Shown here: positions 54,836-63,480 of the stretch, piece by piece
Position numbering within the stretch: the first letter of the stretch is position 1
Layout: each line of letters starts with the position of its first letter
Assembly (NCBI GenBank): GCA_964353015.1
Contig: CAYGUA010000021.1
Span: forward strand, 27,437-91,436
Direction: 5' to 3'
DNA: 64,000 nucleotides
Source: JAMZMI01 sp964353015
Lineage (GTDB): Bacteria > Bacteroidota > Bacteroidia > Cytophagales > Cyclobacteriaceae
The notes under the pieces: generated by a model
Told to the model about the DNA's origin: nothing
Seen by the model: only the letters and a program-made list of their open reading frames with translations
Databases searched by the model: none
Translations under genes and position numbers: made by a program

Positions 54836-55072
54836 ATGGAATTGAAGGTAAAATTGTACGGTGTGTTGGCAGAAATAGCGGAAGCTGAAGAAGTGAGCAT
54901 CGCTTCTGCAGAACAGTTTACTGTGGAGGAATTGATAGCCACATTACAAAATGAATTTCCTGCGATGAAACTCGTGCAATGCCAACTTGCCGTAAATCAA
55001 AGAATTGTACAAAAACAAAAACTTTCTGCAAGTGACCAGCTGGTGCTTTTACCTCCATTTGCTGGCGGATAA
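54836..55072 (+). CDS. moaD: Molybdopterin synthase small subunit
   Basis: A 78-residue ubiquitin-like protein ending in the required Gly-Gly (LLPPFAGG). Its C-terminal glycine is adenylated by MoeB, then becomes a thiocarboxylate that gives sulfur to molybdopterin. Length and the C-terminal block are standard. It is three bases upstream of moeB. Confidence 0.9.
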   Translation: MELKVKLYGVLAEIAEAEEVSIASAEQFTVEELIATLQNEFPAMKLVQCQLAVNQRIVQKQKLSASDQLVLLPPFAGG

Positions 55073-55075
55073 ATT

Positions 55076-55849
55076 ATGGATAGATTTTCAACACGATATC
55101 AGCGACAAATCATCTTACCTGAACTAGGAGAGGCCGGACAACTTAAGTTGAATGAAGCCAAAGTGTTGGTTATTGGTGCTGGTGGGTTGGGTTGTCCGTT
55201 GCTTCAGTATCTTGTTTCCGCAGGAGTGGGAATCATCGGTATTGTTGATGGTGACATTGTGGAGGAAAGCAATCTTGCCAGACAAATTTTATATACCGAT
55301 CAGGATCTGGGAAAATCAAAAGTTGAAGTAGCGAAAGCAAAGCTTTATAAACTGAATCCTTATGTAGAGGTCGATATTTATGATCAGATGCTTGATTGGG
55401 AATCAGGCCTGGCGTTTTTTGCCAATTATGATATTATAGTAGATGGTACCGATAATTACGAAAGCCGCTACTTGGTCAATGATCTGGCTGTAATTTGCAA
55501 TAAGCCACTTGTGTCTGGTTCCGTTTTCAGGTTTGAAGGTCAGTTGAGTGTTTTTAATTATCAGGGAGGCCCAACATACAGATGTTTGTTTCCTGATGAA
55601 AATAAATTAGGGTTTGGTTGTACCGATACCGGTGTTATTGGAGCCACAACAGGAATCATCGGATCCATGATGGCCATGGAAGTCATGAAGATTATTTTGG
55701 ATCTACCTGATGTTTTGTCAGGCAAACTGTTACTTTATCATTCACTTCATGCACAACAAATGATCACAATGTTTGATCGCAGACCCGAGCAGGTGGCCAT
55801 TGCTCAAAATAAAGGAAAGAAAGATCAATTCGTGAATCATGAAAGATAA
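55076..55849 (+). CDS. moeB: MoeB-like MoaD adenylyltransferase
   Basis: A 257-residue ThiF/MoeB-type E1-like enzyme. The ATP loop is GAGGLGCP (about residues 34-41). The block RYQRQIILPELGE and DGTDNYESRYLVND are typical, and RCLFPDEN with FGCTDTGVIG holds the conserved Cys. The first CxxC of the usual zinc site is reduced to TYRC, the C-terminal CxxC pair is absent, and there is no rhodanese domain. It presumably activates MoaD directly upstream. The gene overlaps moaE by 11 bases. Confidence 0.88.
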   Translation: MDRFSTRYQRQIILPELGEAGQLKLNEAKVLVIGAGGLGCPLLQYLVSAGVGIIGIVDGDIVEESNLARQILYTDQDLGKSKVEVAKAKLYKLNPYVEVDIYDQMLDWESGLAFFANYDIIVDGTDNYESRYLVNDLAVICNKPLVSGSVFRFEGQLSVFNYQGGPTYRCLFPDENKLGFGCTDTGVIGATTGIIGSMMAMEVMKIILDLPDVLSGKLLLYHSLHAQQMITMFDRRPEQVAIAQNKGKKDQFVNHER

Positions 55850-56282
55850 ACCAAAGAAATCGATGTTTGTAGAAGGGCCAATCCTTCCAGATAAGGTTGC
55901 TACGTCCATAGCCAATCATAATCAGAAGAAAGATATTGGTGCTCATTCCATTTTTCTTGGTCAGGTTCGCGCGGATGTGATTGATGAGAGAAAGGTGAAA
56001 TCGATCAACTATTCCGCCTACACGGAAATGGCTGATCAGGTCTATCACGAAATTCGGGAGGAAGTTTTTGCAAAATATCAGCTTACGTGCGCACATGTTT
56101 ATCATAGTTTGGGAGAGGTGATGACTGGTGAGCTTTGTTTTTTTGTTTTCACTTCATCCGAGCGAAGGAAGGAGGCAATGGCCGCAACTGAATATTTTGT
56201 AGAAGAAATCAAAAAGCGTGTGCCCATTTTTGGAAAGGAAATTTTTGAAGATGAATCACATCAGTGGAAAGAGAATAATTAG
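55839..56282 (+). CDS. moaE: Molybdopterin synthase large subunit
   Basis: A 147-residue protein. FLGQVRADVID and YTEMADQVYHEIREE match MoaE, as does the C-terminal VPIFGKEIFED with the catalytic lysine. It forms the MoaD2-MoaE2 complex that puts two sulfurs into the pterin. It starts 11 bases inside moeB. Its stop codon lies in the first unit of the heptamer repeat that follows. Confidence 0.94.
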   Translation: MKDKPKKSMFVEGPILPDKVATSIANHNQKKDIGAHSIFLGQVRADVIDERKVKSINYSAYTEMADQVYHEIREEVFAKYQLTCAHVYHSLGEVMTGELCFFVFTSSERRKEAMAATEYFVEEIKKRVPIFGKEIFEDESHQWKENN

Positions 56283-56327
56283 GTATTAGGTATTAGGATT
56301 TAGGATTTAGGTATTAGGATTTAGGAT
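56279..56327 (+). repeat. Seven tandem heptamers, TTAGGTA/TTAGGAT
   Basis: Seven consecutive 7-base units in the order TTAGGTA x2, TTAGGAT x2, TTAGGTA, TTAGGAT x2, covering 49 bases, followed by six T. The first unit contains the moaE stop. The next 40 bases are CCGAAAACCC-like low-complexity sequence. The array fills the whole gap before the fusion gene. Confidence 0.9.
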
Positions 56328-56372
56328 TTTTTTCCCAACGGCCAAATACCGAAAACCCAAAACCGAAAAAAT

Positions 56373-57272
56373 ATGGTCGATATAACACATAAATCAAATA
56401 CGCTCAGGATTGCAACGGCACAGGCTATTGTACGAGTCAGCAGTCAGGATACGATCGATTTGATTGAGCGCAATGAGGTGCCAAAAGGCAATGTATTTGA
56501 AATGGCGAAAGCTGCCGGTTTACTTGGGGTGAAGAAAACGCCAGACCTTTTGCCTGATTGCCATCCTTTACCGATCGAATTTGCTGGAATCGAATATGAG
56601 ATCGACGGGCTCGACATCATTATCCAGATGACTGTCAAAACGATATACAAAACAGGTGTGGAAGTAGAAGCCATGCATGGTGCCAGTGTGGTTGCCTTAA
56701 CCATGTACGACATGCTCAAGCCTGTTGATAAGGGAATAGAAATTCTTCATATCAAACTTTTGCATAAAAAAGGCGGGAAGTCATCCAATCCACCGCGAAC
56801 CAAAGGATTGACAGCCCATGTGGTTGTTTGCTCAGATACAATTTCTAAAGGCGAAAAGGAAGATCGAGCCGGAAAAGCAATCATTGCCCGGCTTGAAGCA
56901 TATGGCATATCTGGAATCAAATACACGATCATTCCTGATGAACCTTTGGAGATCGAAAATTTGGTCAAGAACAACAAGGAATCCATGCTGATATTTTCAG
57001 GAGGTACAGGTTCCGGACCTAGAGACCATACACCCGATGCGATTTTACCATTGTTAGAAACCAGACTGCACGGTGTAGAGGAAACCATGCGCCGATATGG
57101 ACAGGATCGTATGCCTATGGCCATGCTTTCCAGATCCTTGGCGGGAATCAGGGATGGAAAAGTGATTCTGGCTGTACCTGGATCAACTGCAGGAGCTTCT
57201 GAAGCCATGGATGCTATCTTGCCAGGTCTATTTCATATTTTTCATGTGCTAGAAGGAGGGAGACACGATTGA
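56373..57272 (+). CDS. MoaC-MogA/MoaB fusion protein
   Basis: A 299-residue fusion. Residues 1-150 are MoaC (cyclic pyranopterin monophosphate synthase) with LLPDCHPLPIEF and VEAMHGASVVALTMYDM. Residues about 155-299 are a MogA/MoaB-type domain with SDTISKGEKEDRAGK, the molybdopterin-binding SGGTGSGPRDHTPDA and AVPGSTAGASEAM. The pair would join an early step (after MoaA) to molybdopterin adenylylation, so one polypeptide serves two steps that are normally separate. The stop overlaps moaA (TTGA). The start ATG lies after the heptamer array. Confidence 0.93.
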   Translation: MVDITHKSNTLRIATAQAIVRVSSQDTIDLIERNEVPKGNVFEMAKAAGLLGVKKTPDLLPDCHPLPIEFAGIEYEIDGLDIIIQMTVKTIYKTGVEVEAMHGASVVALTMYDMLKPVDKGIEILHIKLLHKKGGKSSNPPRTKGLTAHVVVCSDTISKGEKEDRAGKAIIARLEAYGISGIKYTIIPDEPLEIENLVKNNKESMLIFSGGTGSGPRDHTPDAILPLLETRLHGVEETMRRYGQDRMPMAMLSRSLAGIRDGKVILAVPGSTAGASEAMDAILPGLFHIFHVLEGGRHD

Positions 57273-58252
57273 GTGAAATTAAAATCATAGATAGTTTCGG
57301 AAGGAAACACAATTATCTGCGCATATCGCTTACGGAGCGGTGCAATCTGCGTTGTTTTTATTGCATGCCGGAAGATGGCATTGAGTTAATGGAAAAGCCC
57401 TCCATTATGAAATTGGAGGAGATAATAGAAATTTCTAAGACATTTGTCAGACTCGGAGTGGACACTATCCGGCTGACAGGTGGCGAGCCTTTAATCAGGA
57501 AAAATTTTGAATACCTGGTGCGTGATTTGGCTGCTCTGGGTGTGAATCTCAAGCTTACCACCAATGGTATTTTACTGGATAAATATCTTGATCTATTCGA
57601 AGAAATTGGTCTGAAAAAAATCAATATAAGCCTCGATTCACTGGACAAAGCACAAGCGGCCTTCATCACAAAGCGTGATTATTTTGATCGCATCATGAGC
57701 AATATCCATAAAGCATTAAATAGAGGATTTGCATTGAAATTGAATGTGGTGCTGATCAAAGGTGTGAATGACAATGAAATTTGTGATTTCATCAACCTTA
57801 CAAAAGACAAAAACATTGATGTGAAGTTCATTGAGTTCATGCCGTTCAAAGGCAATCAATGGAGTTGGGACAAAGGAGTGAGTGAAAAAGAAATTATTGA
57901 CATGATCAGCCAAAAATTTGGGACCCCAGAAAAACTCACTGATCCGAAACACAGTACTTCATCCAATTTCAAGATTAAGGATTTTAAAGGATCTTTTGGC
58001 ATTGTAAGTACGATCACAAATCCATTTTGTCAGGATTGCAATCGCATCCGTCTTACTGCTGATGGGAAAATGAAAAATTGCCTTTTCGCAAATAAAGAAA
58101 CCGATCTGCTTACCCCAATCAGAGCGGGAGAAGCAATAGATAATCTTATACTGACTTCTATTTTAGATAAGAAATATTCCCGTGATGGCATGGAACGAAT
58201 GGATTCAGGACATTATGAGAAAAACAGATCAATGATATCAATCGGAGGATAA
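57269..58252 (+). CDS. moaA: GTP 3',8-cyclase
   Basis: A 327-residue radical SAM enzyme that converts GTP in the first step of cofactor synthesis. The N-terminal cluster motif is CNLRCFYC, with LTGGEPL. The C-terminal cluster cysteines are in NPFCQDCNRIRLTADGKMKNC. The start is TTG at 57269, overlapping the previous stop as TTGA; no ATG fits. Its length is normal. It ends TAATG against moeA. Confidence 0.95.
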   Translation: MSEIKIIDSFGRKHNYLRISLTERCNLRCFYCMPEDGIELMEKPSIMKLEEIIEISKTFVRLGVDTIRLTGGEPLIRKNFEYLVRDLAALGVNLKLTTNGILLDKYLDLFEEIGLKKINISLDSLDKAQAAFITKRDYFDRIMSNIHKALNRGFALKLNVVLIKGVNDNEICDFINLTKDKNIDVKFIEFMPFKGNQWSWDKGVSEKEIIDMISQKFGTPEKLTDPKHSTSSNFKIKDFKGSFGIVSTITNPFCQDCNRIRLTADGKMKNCLFANKETDLLTPIRAGEAIDNLILTSILDKKYSRDGMERMDSGHYEKNRSMISIGG

Positions 58253-59418
58253 TGATCTCAATAAAAGAAGCATTAGCAATTGTTTTGGCTCAGGATGGGT
58301 CACAAATGCAAATAAAAATAAGCGCCAATAAGGCCTTGGGGTATAATCTGGCTGAGGCTATTAGCTCCACGCTTGACTTGCCGCCATTCGACAACTCAGC
58401 GATGGATGGATATGCTGTTTGTGGTTATGAGGAAACCTTCAACATCAAAGGAGAGATAGCTGCTGGCAATACCAAATCCAACGAACTGAAGGAAGGAGAG
58501 GCCATGCGGATTTTCACAGGAGGAAAAGTCCCAACAAATACCACTGCAGTCATCATGCAGGAAAAAACCAAAACCCATGGCAAACTGCTCAATATCTCTG
58601 ATGAGGTGGTCAAGGGAAAAAATATCCGGATGAAAGGTGAGGAAATCAAAAAGGGCCAGATCGTGTTTGAAACTGGTCATCACATCACTCCTGCAACCAT
58701 CGGGATCATCAATTCTCTTGGTATTCAGGAAATAAGTGTTTTCGAAAAACCGCGCATTGGCATGATCACTACAGGAAACGAATTGGTGCAGCCAGGCAAT
58801 ACACTTTTGGAAGGGCAGATCTATGAATCCAATGGCCCAACAATCATGGCCGCCTTGCAGCAATATGGTTTTGCCTGTCAGGGAAATGTGCAAATCAAAG
58901 ATGATTTTGATGCTGTGAAATGGAGCATTGGCGAGCAACTTGGACAATCGGATGTATTATTGATTTCCGGAGGGATTTCTGTCGGAGATTATGATTATGT
59001 GAAGCAGGCTTTGGTTGAAAATGGGGTGGAGGAATTATTCTATAAAGTAGACCAGAAACCCGGTAAACCATTGTTTTTCGGAAAACGTAATAACACTTTT
59101 GTCTTTGGGTTGCCGGGCAATCCAGCTTCGGGATTGACTTGTTTTTATATCTATGTGTTGCCTTTGTTGCAAAAGTTAGCTGGTGCAAAAAGGACTGGAC
59201 TCAATCAGATCAAGTTGCCAATTGCCCATGATTTCACCATGAAAAGCGACCGACCAACCTTCTTCAAAGCTCATATCGAAGAAGGCAAAGTAAGCCTCAT
59301 GAATGGTCAGAGTTCATCCATGCTTCATTCACTTGCTTTAGGGAATGCCATAGTTTTTCTGGATGCTATGAAGCTGATCGAAAAAGGAGATCTGGTCGAA
59401 TGCTACTTGCTGTCTTGA
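58252..59418 (+). CDS. moeA: Molybdopterin molybdenumtransferase
   Basis: A 388-residue protein with the MoeA layout. LDLPPFDNSAMDGYAV lies near residue 45-60, IFTGGKVP near 85-92, and SGGISVGDYDYVKQ and FGLPGNPAS in the later MogA-like domain. It inserts molybdate into adenylylated molybdopterin. It is translationally coupled to moaA (TAATG), so moaCB, moaA and moeA are one operon. Confidence 0.95.
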   Translation: MISIKEALAIVLAQDGSQMQIKISANKALGYNLAEAISSTLDLPPFDNSAMDGYAVCGYEETFNIKGEIAAGNTKSNELKEGEAMRIFTGGKVPTNTTAVIMQEKTKTHGKLLNISDEVVKGKNIRMKGEEIKKGQIVFETGHHITPATIGIINSLGIQEISVFEKPRIGMITTGNELVQPGNTLLEGQIYESNGPTIMAALQQYGFACQGNVQIKDDFDAVKWSIGEQLGQSDVLLISGGISVGDYDYVKQALVENGVEELFYKVDQKPGKPLFFGKRNNTFVFGLPGNPASGLTCFYIYVLPLLQKLAGAKRTGLNQIKLPIAHDFTMKSDRPTFFKAHIEEGKVSLMNGQSSSMLHSLALGNAIVFLDAMKLIEKGDLVECYLLS

Positions 59419-59493
59419 GATCATCTACGAAATGACTCTAATTTGATATATGAGTTTTGTAAAGCAGAAATGTGAATACTTGTGATTTAATCA

Positions 59494-60008
59494 GTGGTTA
59501 AAGATGGTTGTCACCAAAACAAAAACGATAGATTGAAAACGATAAGCGTAGCAAAAGGGCAGATTCTTCAAAGAAGTGGTGAACTCGATTCTAAAGTGTA
59601 TATGGTTCAGTCTGGTTTGTTGCGTAGTTATTCAATTGATGAGAAAGGGAAGGAGCAAATATTTATGTTCGCCCCGGAAAATTGGATCATGGCAGATGCA
59701 GCAGAGATTGGGAAACCAACCGAGCTATTTATTGATGCATTGCATTGGAAGATTCGACCATTATCGTTCTAAAGAAAGATCTTAGACTACCTGATATAGA
59801 AGTTAAACCGCTGTTGAAACGAATCGCCGTTTTACAAAAGAGAGTGATTATGTTGATGAGTTCAGCTGCGGTCAAGCGCTATGAACATTTTATCGAAACC
59901 TATCCCGATATTATTCAAAGAGTACCTCAAAAAATGATTGCCTCTTATTTGGGAATCACTCCCGAAGCTTTAAGCAGAGTCAGAAATGAGTTGTCAAAAG
60001 GAAAATGA
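59494..60008 (+). pseudogene. Frameshifted Crp/Fnr family regulator
   Basis: Two overlapping frames together make one Crp-type protein. The first (59494-59772) holds the cyclic-nucleotide-binding-type part and ends in nonsense after FIDAL. The second continues EDSTIIVLKKDL and ends with the Crp HTH (RVPQKMIASYLGITPEALSRVRNEL). The frames are out of register because CATTG is present twice in tandem (59738-59742 and 59743-59747); removing one copy joins ...FIDALEDSTII... exactly. The N-terminus also lacks the usual 20-30 residue helix and begins at a GTG. It sits between moeA and a DoxX-like gene and would be the natural regulator of the molybdoenzyme operon. Confidence 0.8.
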
Positions 60009-60090
60009 TTTTCAAATTCCTTTCTTGATCTACATCAATGCACAGGGCGACACGATTGAGTCTCTTTGCTCAAATTAAATCAATTAAGTT

Positions 60091-60477
60091 ATGAATATGA
60101 TACTATGGATCTTGCAAGGAATCCTTGCATTGATGATGCTCATGCCGGGCTTCATGAAGTTAACCAACAACAATGCGCAACTCATTAAAAAGGGTAATGG
60201 TCGCATGGACTGGGCGGAAGATGTTTCGTCTACAAATATGAAAATCATTGGCATTTTGGAAGTTTTAGCTGCGTTTGGTTTAATCCTACCAATGTCGATT
60301 GGTTTGTATCCTTTTCTTACTCCTTGGGCTGCCGTTGGGGTAATTCTTACTATGCTAGGAGCCTTGTCGCTGCACCTTAAAAGAGGCGATGGAGCGCAAG
60401 CAATTAGCGTGAACATTGTCATTTTATTAATTGCTGCCTTTGTAGCATATGGGAGATTCGTCTTAATTCCCGCATAA
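60091..60477 (+). CDS. DoxX-like membrane protein
   Basis: A 128-residue protein with four hydrophobic segments and the pattern of the DoxX-like family (MLMPGFMKLTNN..., GILEVLAAFGLILPMSIGL). DoxX-like proteins are small four-helix membrane proteins of uncertain role, some tied to respiration or redox stress. The next gene starts 16 bases later and is also a membrane protein. Confidence 0.82.
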   Translation: MNMILWILQGILALMMLMPGFMKLTNNNAQLIKKGNGRMDWAEDVSSTNMKIIGILEVLAAFGLILPMSIGLYPFLTPWAAVGVILTMLGALSLHLKRGDGAQAISVNIVILLIAAFVAYGRFVLIPA

Positions 60478-60493
60478 TTATTCATTCAGAAAA

Positions 60494-60958
60494 ATGAAAA
60501 ACCTAAATATATTAATCAAAATTTCAGCGGTATTGTGGATTATCTGGGGCCTGGTTCACATCTTGGCTGGAGTACTTACAATGAGTGGCCATTTATCAGG
60601 AGACATTTCTAAATCCATTGCTGGGATTGCAGATGATACAGATCCAGCTAGCTTATACATGGAATACCCCCTTGCAGTTAGCGCAATACTTGCCCAACAT
60701 GGATTCAATTTATTTTGGATCGGTATAGTAACATTCATTTGTGCCTTTTTTATCTGGAAGAAAAATACAAATGCCATTTTCTTAGCCGCAATAACTGGTG
60801 GTTTGGCTGATTTAGGCTATTTCCTATTCCTGGATTTAGGAGGATTTGTCAAATTTATGCCCGGAGGATTGATGACTTATATATCTGCCTCAGCGATCAT
60901 TCTTAGTTTTTACGCCTATTTCAAAACTAGAAACCAAAAACTAACTGAATCCACATAA
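60494..60958 (+). CDS. Small membrane protein, four helices
   Basis: A 154-residue protein with four hydrophobic segments (about residues 9-27, 60-90, 95-112 and 123-143). I recognise no family signature; the first helix contains VLWIIWGLVHILAG, common in small uncharacterised Bacteroidota membrane proteins. It is cotranscribed with the DoxX-like gene and followed by a terminator. Confidence 0.72.
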   Translation: MKNLNILIKISAVLWIIWGLVHILAGVLTMSGHLSGDISKSIAGIADDTDPASLYMEYPLAVSAILAQHGFNLFWIGIVTFICAFFIWKKNTNAIFLAAITGGLADLGYFLFLDLGGFVKFMPGGLMTYISASAIILSFYAYFKTRNQKLTEST

Positions 60959-60977
60959 AACATTACATAAAAACAAT

Positions 60978-61008
60978 AGCAGTTTGGGTGAATACTCAGG
61001 CTGCTTTT
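60978..61008 (+). terminator. Terminator of the DoxX-like pair
   Basis: AGCAGTTTGGGT (60978-60989) pairs with ACTCAGGCTGCT (60994-61005), with three G-U pairs and the loop GAAT, followed by TTTT. Confidence 0.7.
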
Positions 61009-61179
61009 GTTTGTAATTCAATCCAACTCGGTTATTATCATCTCCTTGTTCTTTGCCGTTGGGCAATGATGTTGCGAATTCCCTAGCTCAAAACCGGTTT
61101 ATTCTGGTTAGCTCATTTATTGGTCTTCACCATCAACTTTAATTTGGTTTCTTCGATAAACTCGTGGTAATTTCATCCA

Positions 61180-63480
61180 ATGAGTAAATCGGTCAAACGA
61201 AAAATTTCCTACACGGGAGCCATTGATTTTGGAAATCTAAAAATCAAAGAGCCATCAGGCTATGCTGCTGGCATCACTGGAATCATGGCCGCTCTGGAAC
61301 ATGCAAAAAAGGAATTGGGGATTTACAAGGGCCTAAAGAAGTTGGCCAAAATGAATCAGGTGGACGGATTTGACTGTCCCGGTTGTGCCTGGCCAGATCC
61401 TGAAGAGCGTTCCAAACTTGGAGAATATTGTGAAAATGGTGCTAAAGCTTTAGCAGAGGAAGCCACCAATCAACAGGTGACAGCAGATTTTTTCAGAAAA
61501 CACAGTGTGGAGGAACTCTCCCAATGGACAGATTTTGAAATTGGTAAGTCTGGCAGAATCACTCAGCCATATATTTTGAAACCGGGCTCCATTCATTATG
61601 AACCACTCGGTTGGAAAGAAGCGTTTGAACGCATCGCCTTCCAGCTACATCGCTTGGATCAACCTAAAGAAGCCATTTTTTATACATCCGGCCGATCAAG
61701 CAATGAAGCCGCGTTTTTATATGGTCTTTTTGCAAGAGCTTTTGGTACCAATAACATGCCCGATTGCTCCAATATGTGCCATGAATCCAGCGGAGTGGCG
61801 TTGACGGAAACCCTCGGTATTGGAAAGGGATCGGTTACACTCGATGATTTTCCTGAAGCTGAAGTGATCATGGTGATCGGCCAAAATCCGGGAACCAATC
61901 ATCCGAGGATGCTTTCTGCTTTGCAAAAATGTAAAAACAACGGTGGCAAGATCATCACCGTCAATCCCCTGGAAGAAGCCGGATTGGTAAGATTCAAAAA
62001 TCCACAGCAGGCCAATGGAATCATTGGCTCGGGTACAGCGCTCACAGATGTTTTCCTTCAGGTAAAAATCAATCAGGATGTCGCCCTGCTTAAGGTAATC
62101 TTAAAGCGCTTGCTGGCCTTAGACAGAGCTGAGAATCGGGTTTTTGATCATGATTTTATTGCCGACAAAACCAACGGATACCAGGAGCTGATCAATGATC
62201 TTGACGCTTGCTATGAGGAAATTTTGATCGCCAGATGTGGCGTGACATCATCCAAAATTGATGAAGCCGTAACCTTGCTTGCGCAAAAATCAAAAATCAT
62301 AATCTGTTGGGCCATGGGGCTCACGCAGCATAAAAATGCGGTTGACAATATTAAAGAATGTGTGAATCTGCTTCTGCTGAAAGGAAGCATCGGTAAGAAG
62401 GGAGCTGGTACCTGTCCGGTAAGAGGACATAGCAACGTGCAAGGTGATCGCACGGTGGGTATCATGCATCATGTTTCGCCCGCATTGAATCAGGCCATCG
62501 AGGAGGTTTTTGGATTTACACCGCCGGATGAAGAAGGTCTGGATACTGTTCATGCCATCCATGCGATGTATGAAGGCAAAGCCAAAATGTTCATTGCTTT
62601 GGGGGGAAATTTCCTCTCTGCGGCATCAGATACCGCATATACAGCCGCCGCGTTGCGAAATTGTGATATGACCGTTTCTATCACGACCAAGCTCAATCGC
62701 TCACATTTGGTCACGGGCAAATCTTCCATCATTCTGCCTACACTTGGCCGCTCAGAGTCTGATGAAAAAGATGGAAAATCCAGATTTGTGACCGTAGAAA
62801 ACAGCATGGGAAAAGTGCATCGCTCACAGGGAAAATTCAAACCTGCAAGTGACAAACTGAGGAGCGAACCAGAGATAGTAGCCGGCATAGCGGCCGCATA
62901 TTACAAAGATCAGAGTCCTGTGGATTGGGAAGTGCTTGGTGCGGATTACGAATTGATTCGTGAAAAAATAGCTGCCGTCATTGGTGGATTTGAGGATTAT
63001 TCTCAAAAATCGGCGGGTACTGGTTTTTACCTACCCAACAATGCAAGGGAAGGAGACTTCTCCAAACTACCCGGCGGCAAGGCGCAGTTTTCCGTTTGCG
63101 AACTGGCAGATCATCAGCTGGCGGAGGATGAATTTATTCTGATGACTGTGCGCTCGCATGATCAGTTCAACACAACCATATATGGACTAGATGATCGATA
63201 CAGAGGCATATTTAATGAGCGGCGTGTGGTGTTTATCCATCCTGCAGATCTGGAAAAACAAGGTTTCCAATCTGGTACTGAGGTTGATTTGATTAGTAAA
63301 TATGACGATAAGGAGCGAAGAGCAGAAAATTTTAAGCTTATTCCATATAACATTCCTCAAGGCAATCTGGCTGCTTACTTTCCGGAAACAAACGTACTTG
63401 TACCGATCAATCATTTTGCGGATAAAAGCAACACACCCATCAGTAAGTCTATCAAGGTGAAGCTGATGCAAAGAAGATAA
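61180..63480 (+). CDS. YdeP/FdhF-type molybdopterin oxidoreductase
   Basis: A 766-residue molybdopterin-dependent oxidoreductase alpha subunit. Residues about 64-73 (FDCPGCAWPD) and the blocks YTSGRSSNEAAFLYGLFAR, PDCSNMCHES and GHNPGTNHPRM-like (GQNPGTNHPRML) closely follow E. coli YdeP, with which it also shares the length. No selenocysteine codon or separate Fe-S subunit is seen. YdeP-type enzymes relate to formate dehydrogenase H, but their substrate is not established. It is the only molybdoenzyme in the window and so the probable client of the adjacent cofactor genes. The start ATG follows a 171-base gap behind the terminator. Confidence 0.92.
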   Translation: MSKSVKRKISYTGAIDFGNLKIKEPSGYAAGITGIMAALEHAKKELGIYKGLKKLAKMNQVDGFDCPGCAWPDPEERSKLGEYCENGAKALAEEATNQQVTADFFRKHSVEELSQWTDFEIGKSGRITQPYILKPGSIHYEPLGWKEAFERIAFQLHRLDQPKEAIFYTSGRSSNEAAFLYGLFARAFGTNNMPDCSNMCHESSGVALTETLGIGKGSVTLDDFPEAEVIMVIGQNPGTNHPRMLSALQKCKNNGGKIITVNPLEEAGLVRFKNPQQANGIIGSGTALTDVFLQVKINQDVALLKVILKRLLALDRAENRVFDHDFIADKTNGYQELINDLDACYEEILIARCGVTSSKIDEAVTLLAQKSKIIICWAMGLTQHKNAVDNIKECVNLLLLKGSIGKKGAGTCPVRGHSNVQGDRTVGIMHHVSPALNQAIEEVFGFTPPDEEGLDTVHAIHAMYEGKAKMFIALGGNFLSAASDTAYTAAALRNCDMTVSITTKLNRSHLVTGKSSIILPTLGRSESDEKDGKSRFVTVENSMGKVHRSQGKFKPASDKLRSEPEIVAGIAAAYYKDQSPVDWEVLGADYELIREKIAAVIGGFEDYSQKSAGTGFYLPNNAREGDFSKLPGGKAQFSVCELADHQLAEDEFILMTVRSHDQFNTTIYGLDDRYRGIFNERRVVFIHPADLEKQGFQSGTEVDLISKYDDKERRAENFKLIPYNIPQGNLAAYFPETNVLVPINHFADKSNTPISKSIKVKLMQRR

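Noticed and set aside
56279..56327. True telomeric repeat
   Set aside because: The units resemble telomere repeats only by chance: they are heptamers of mixed type inside an operon, on what reads as ordinary bacterial chromosome.
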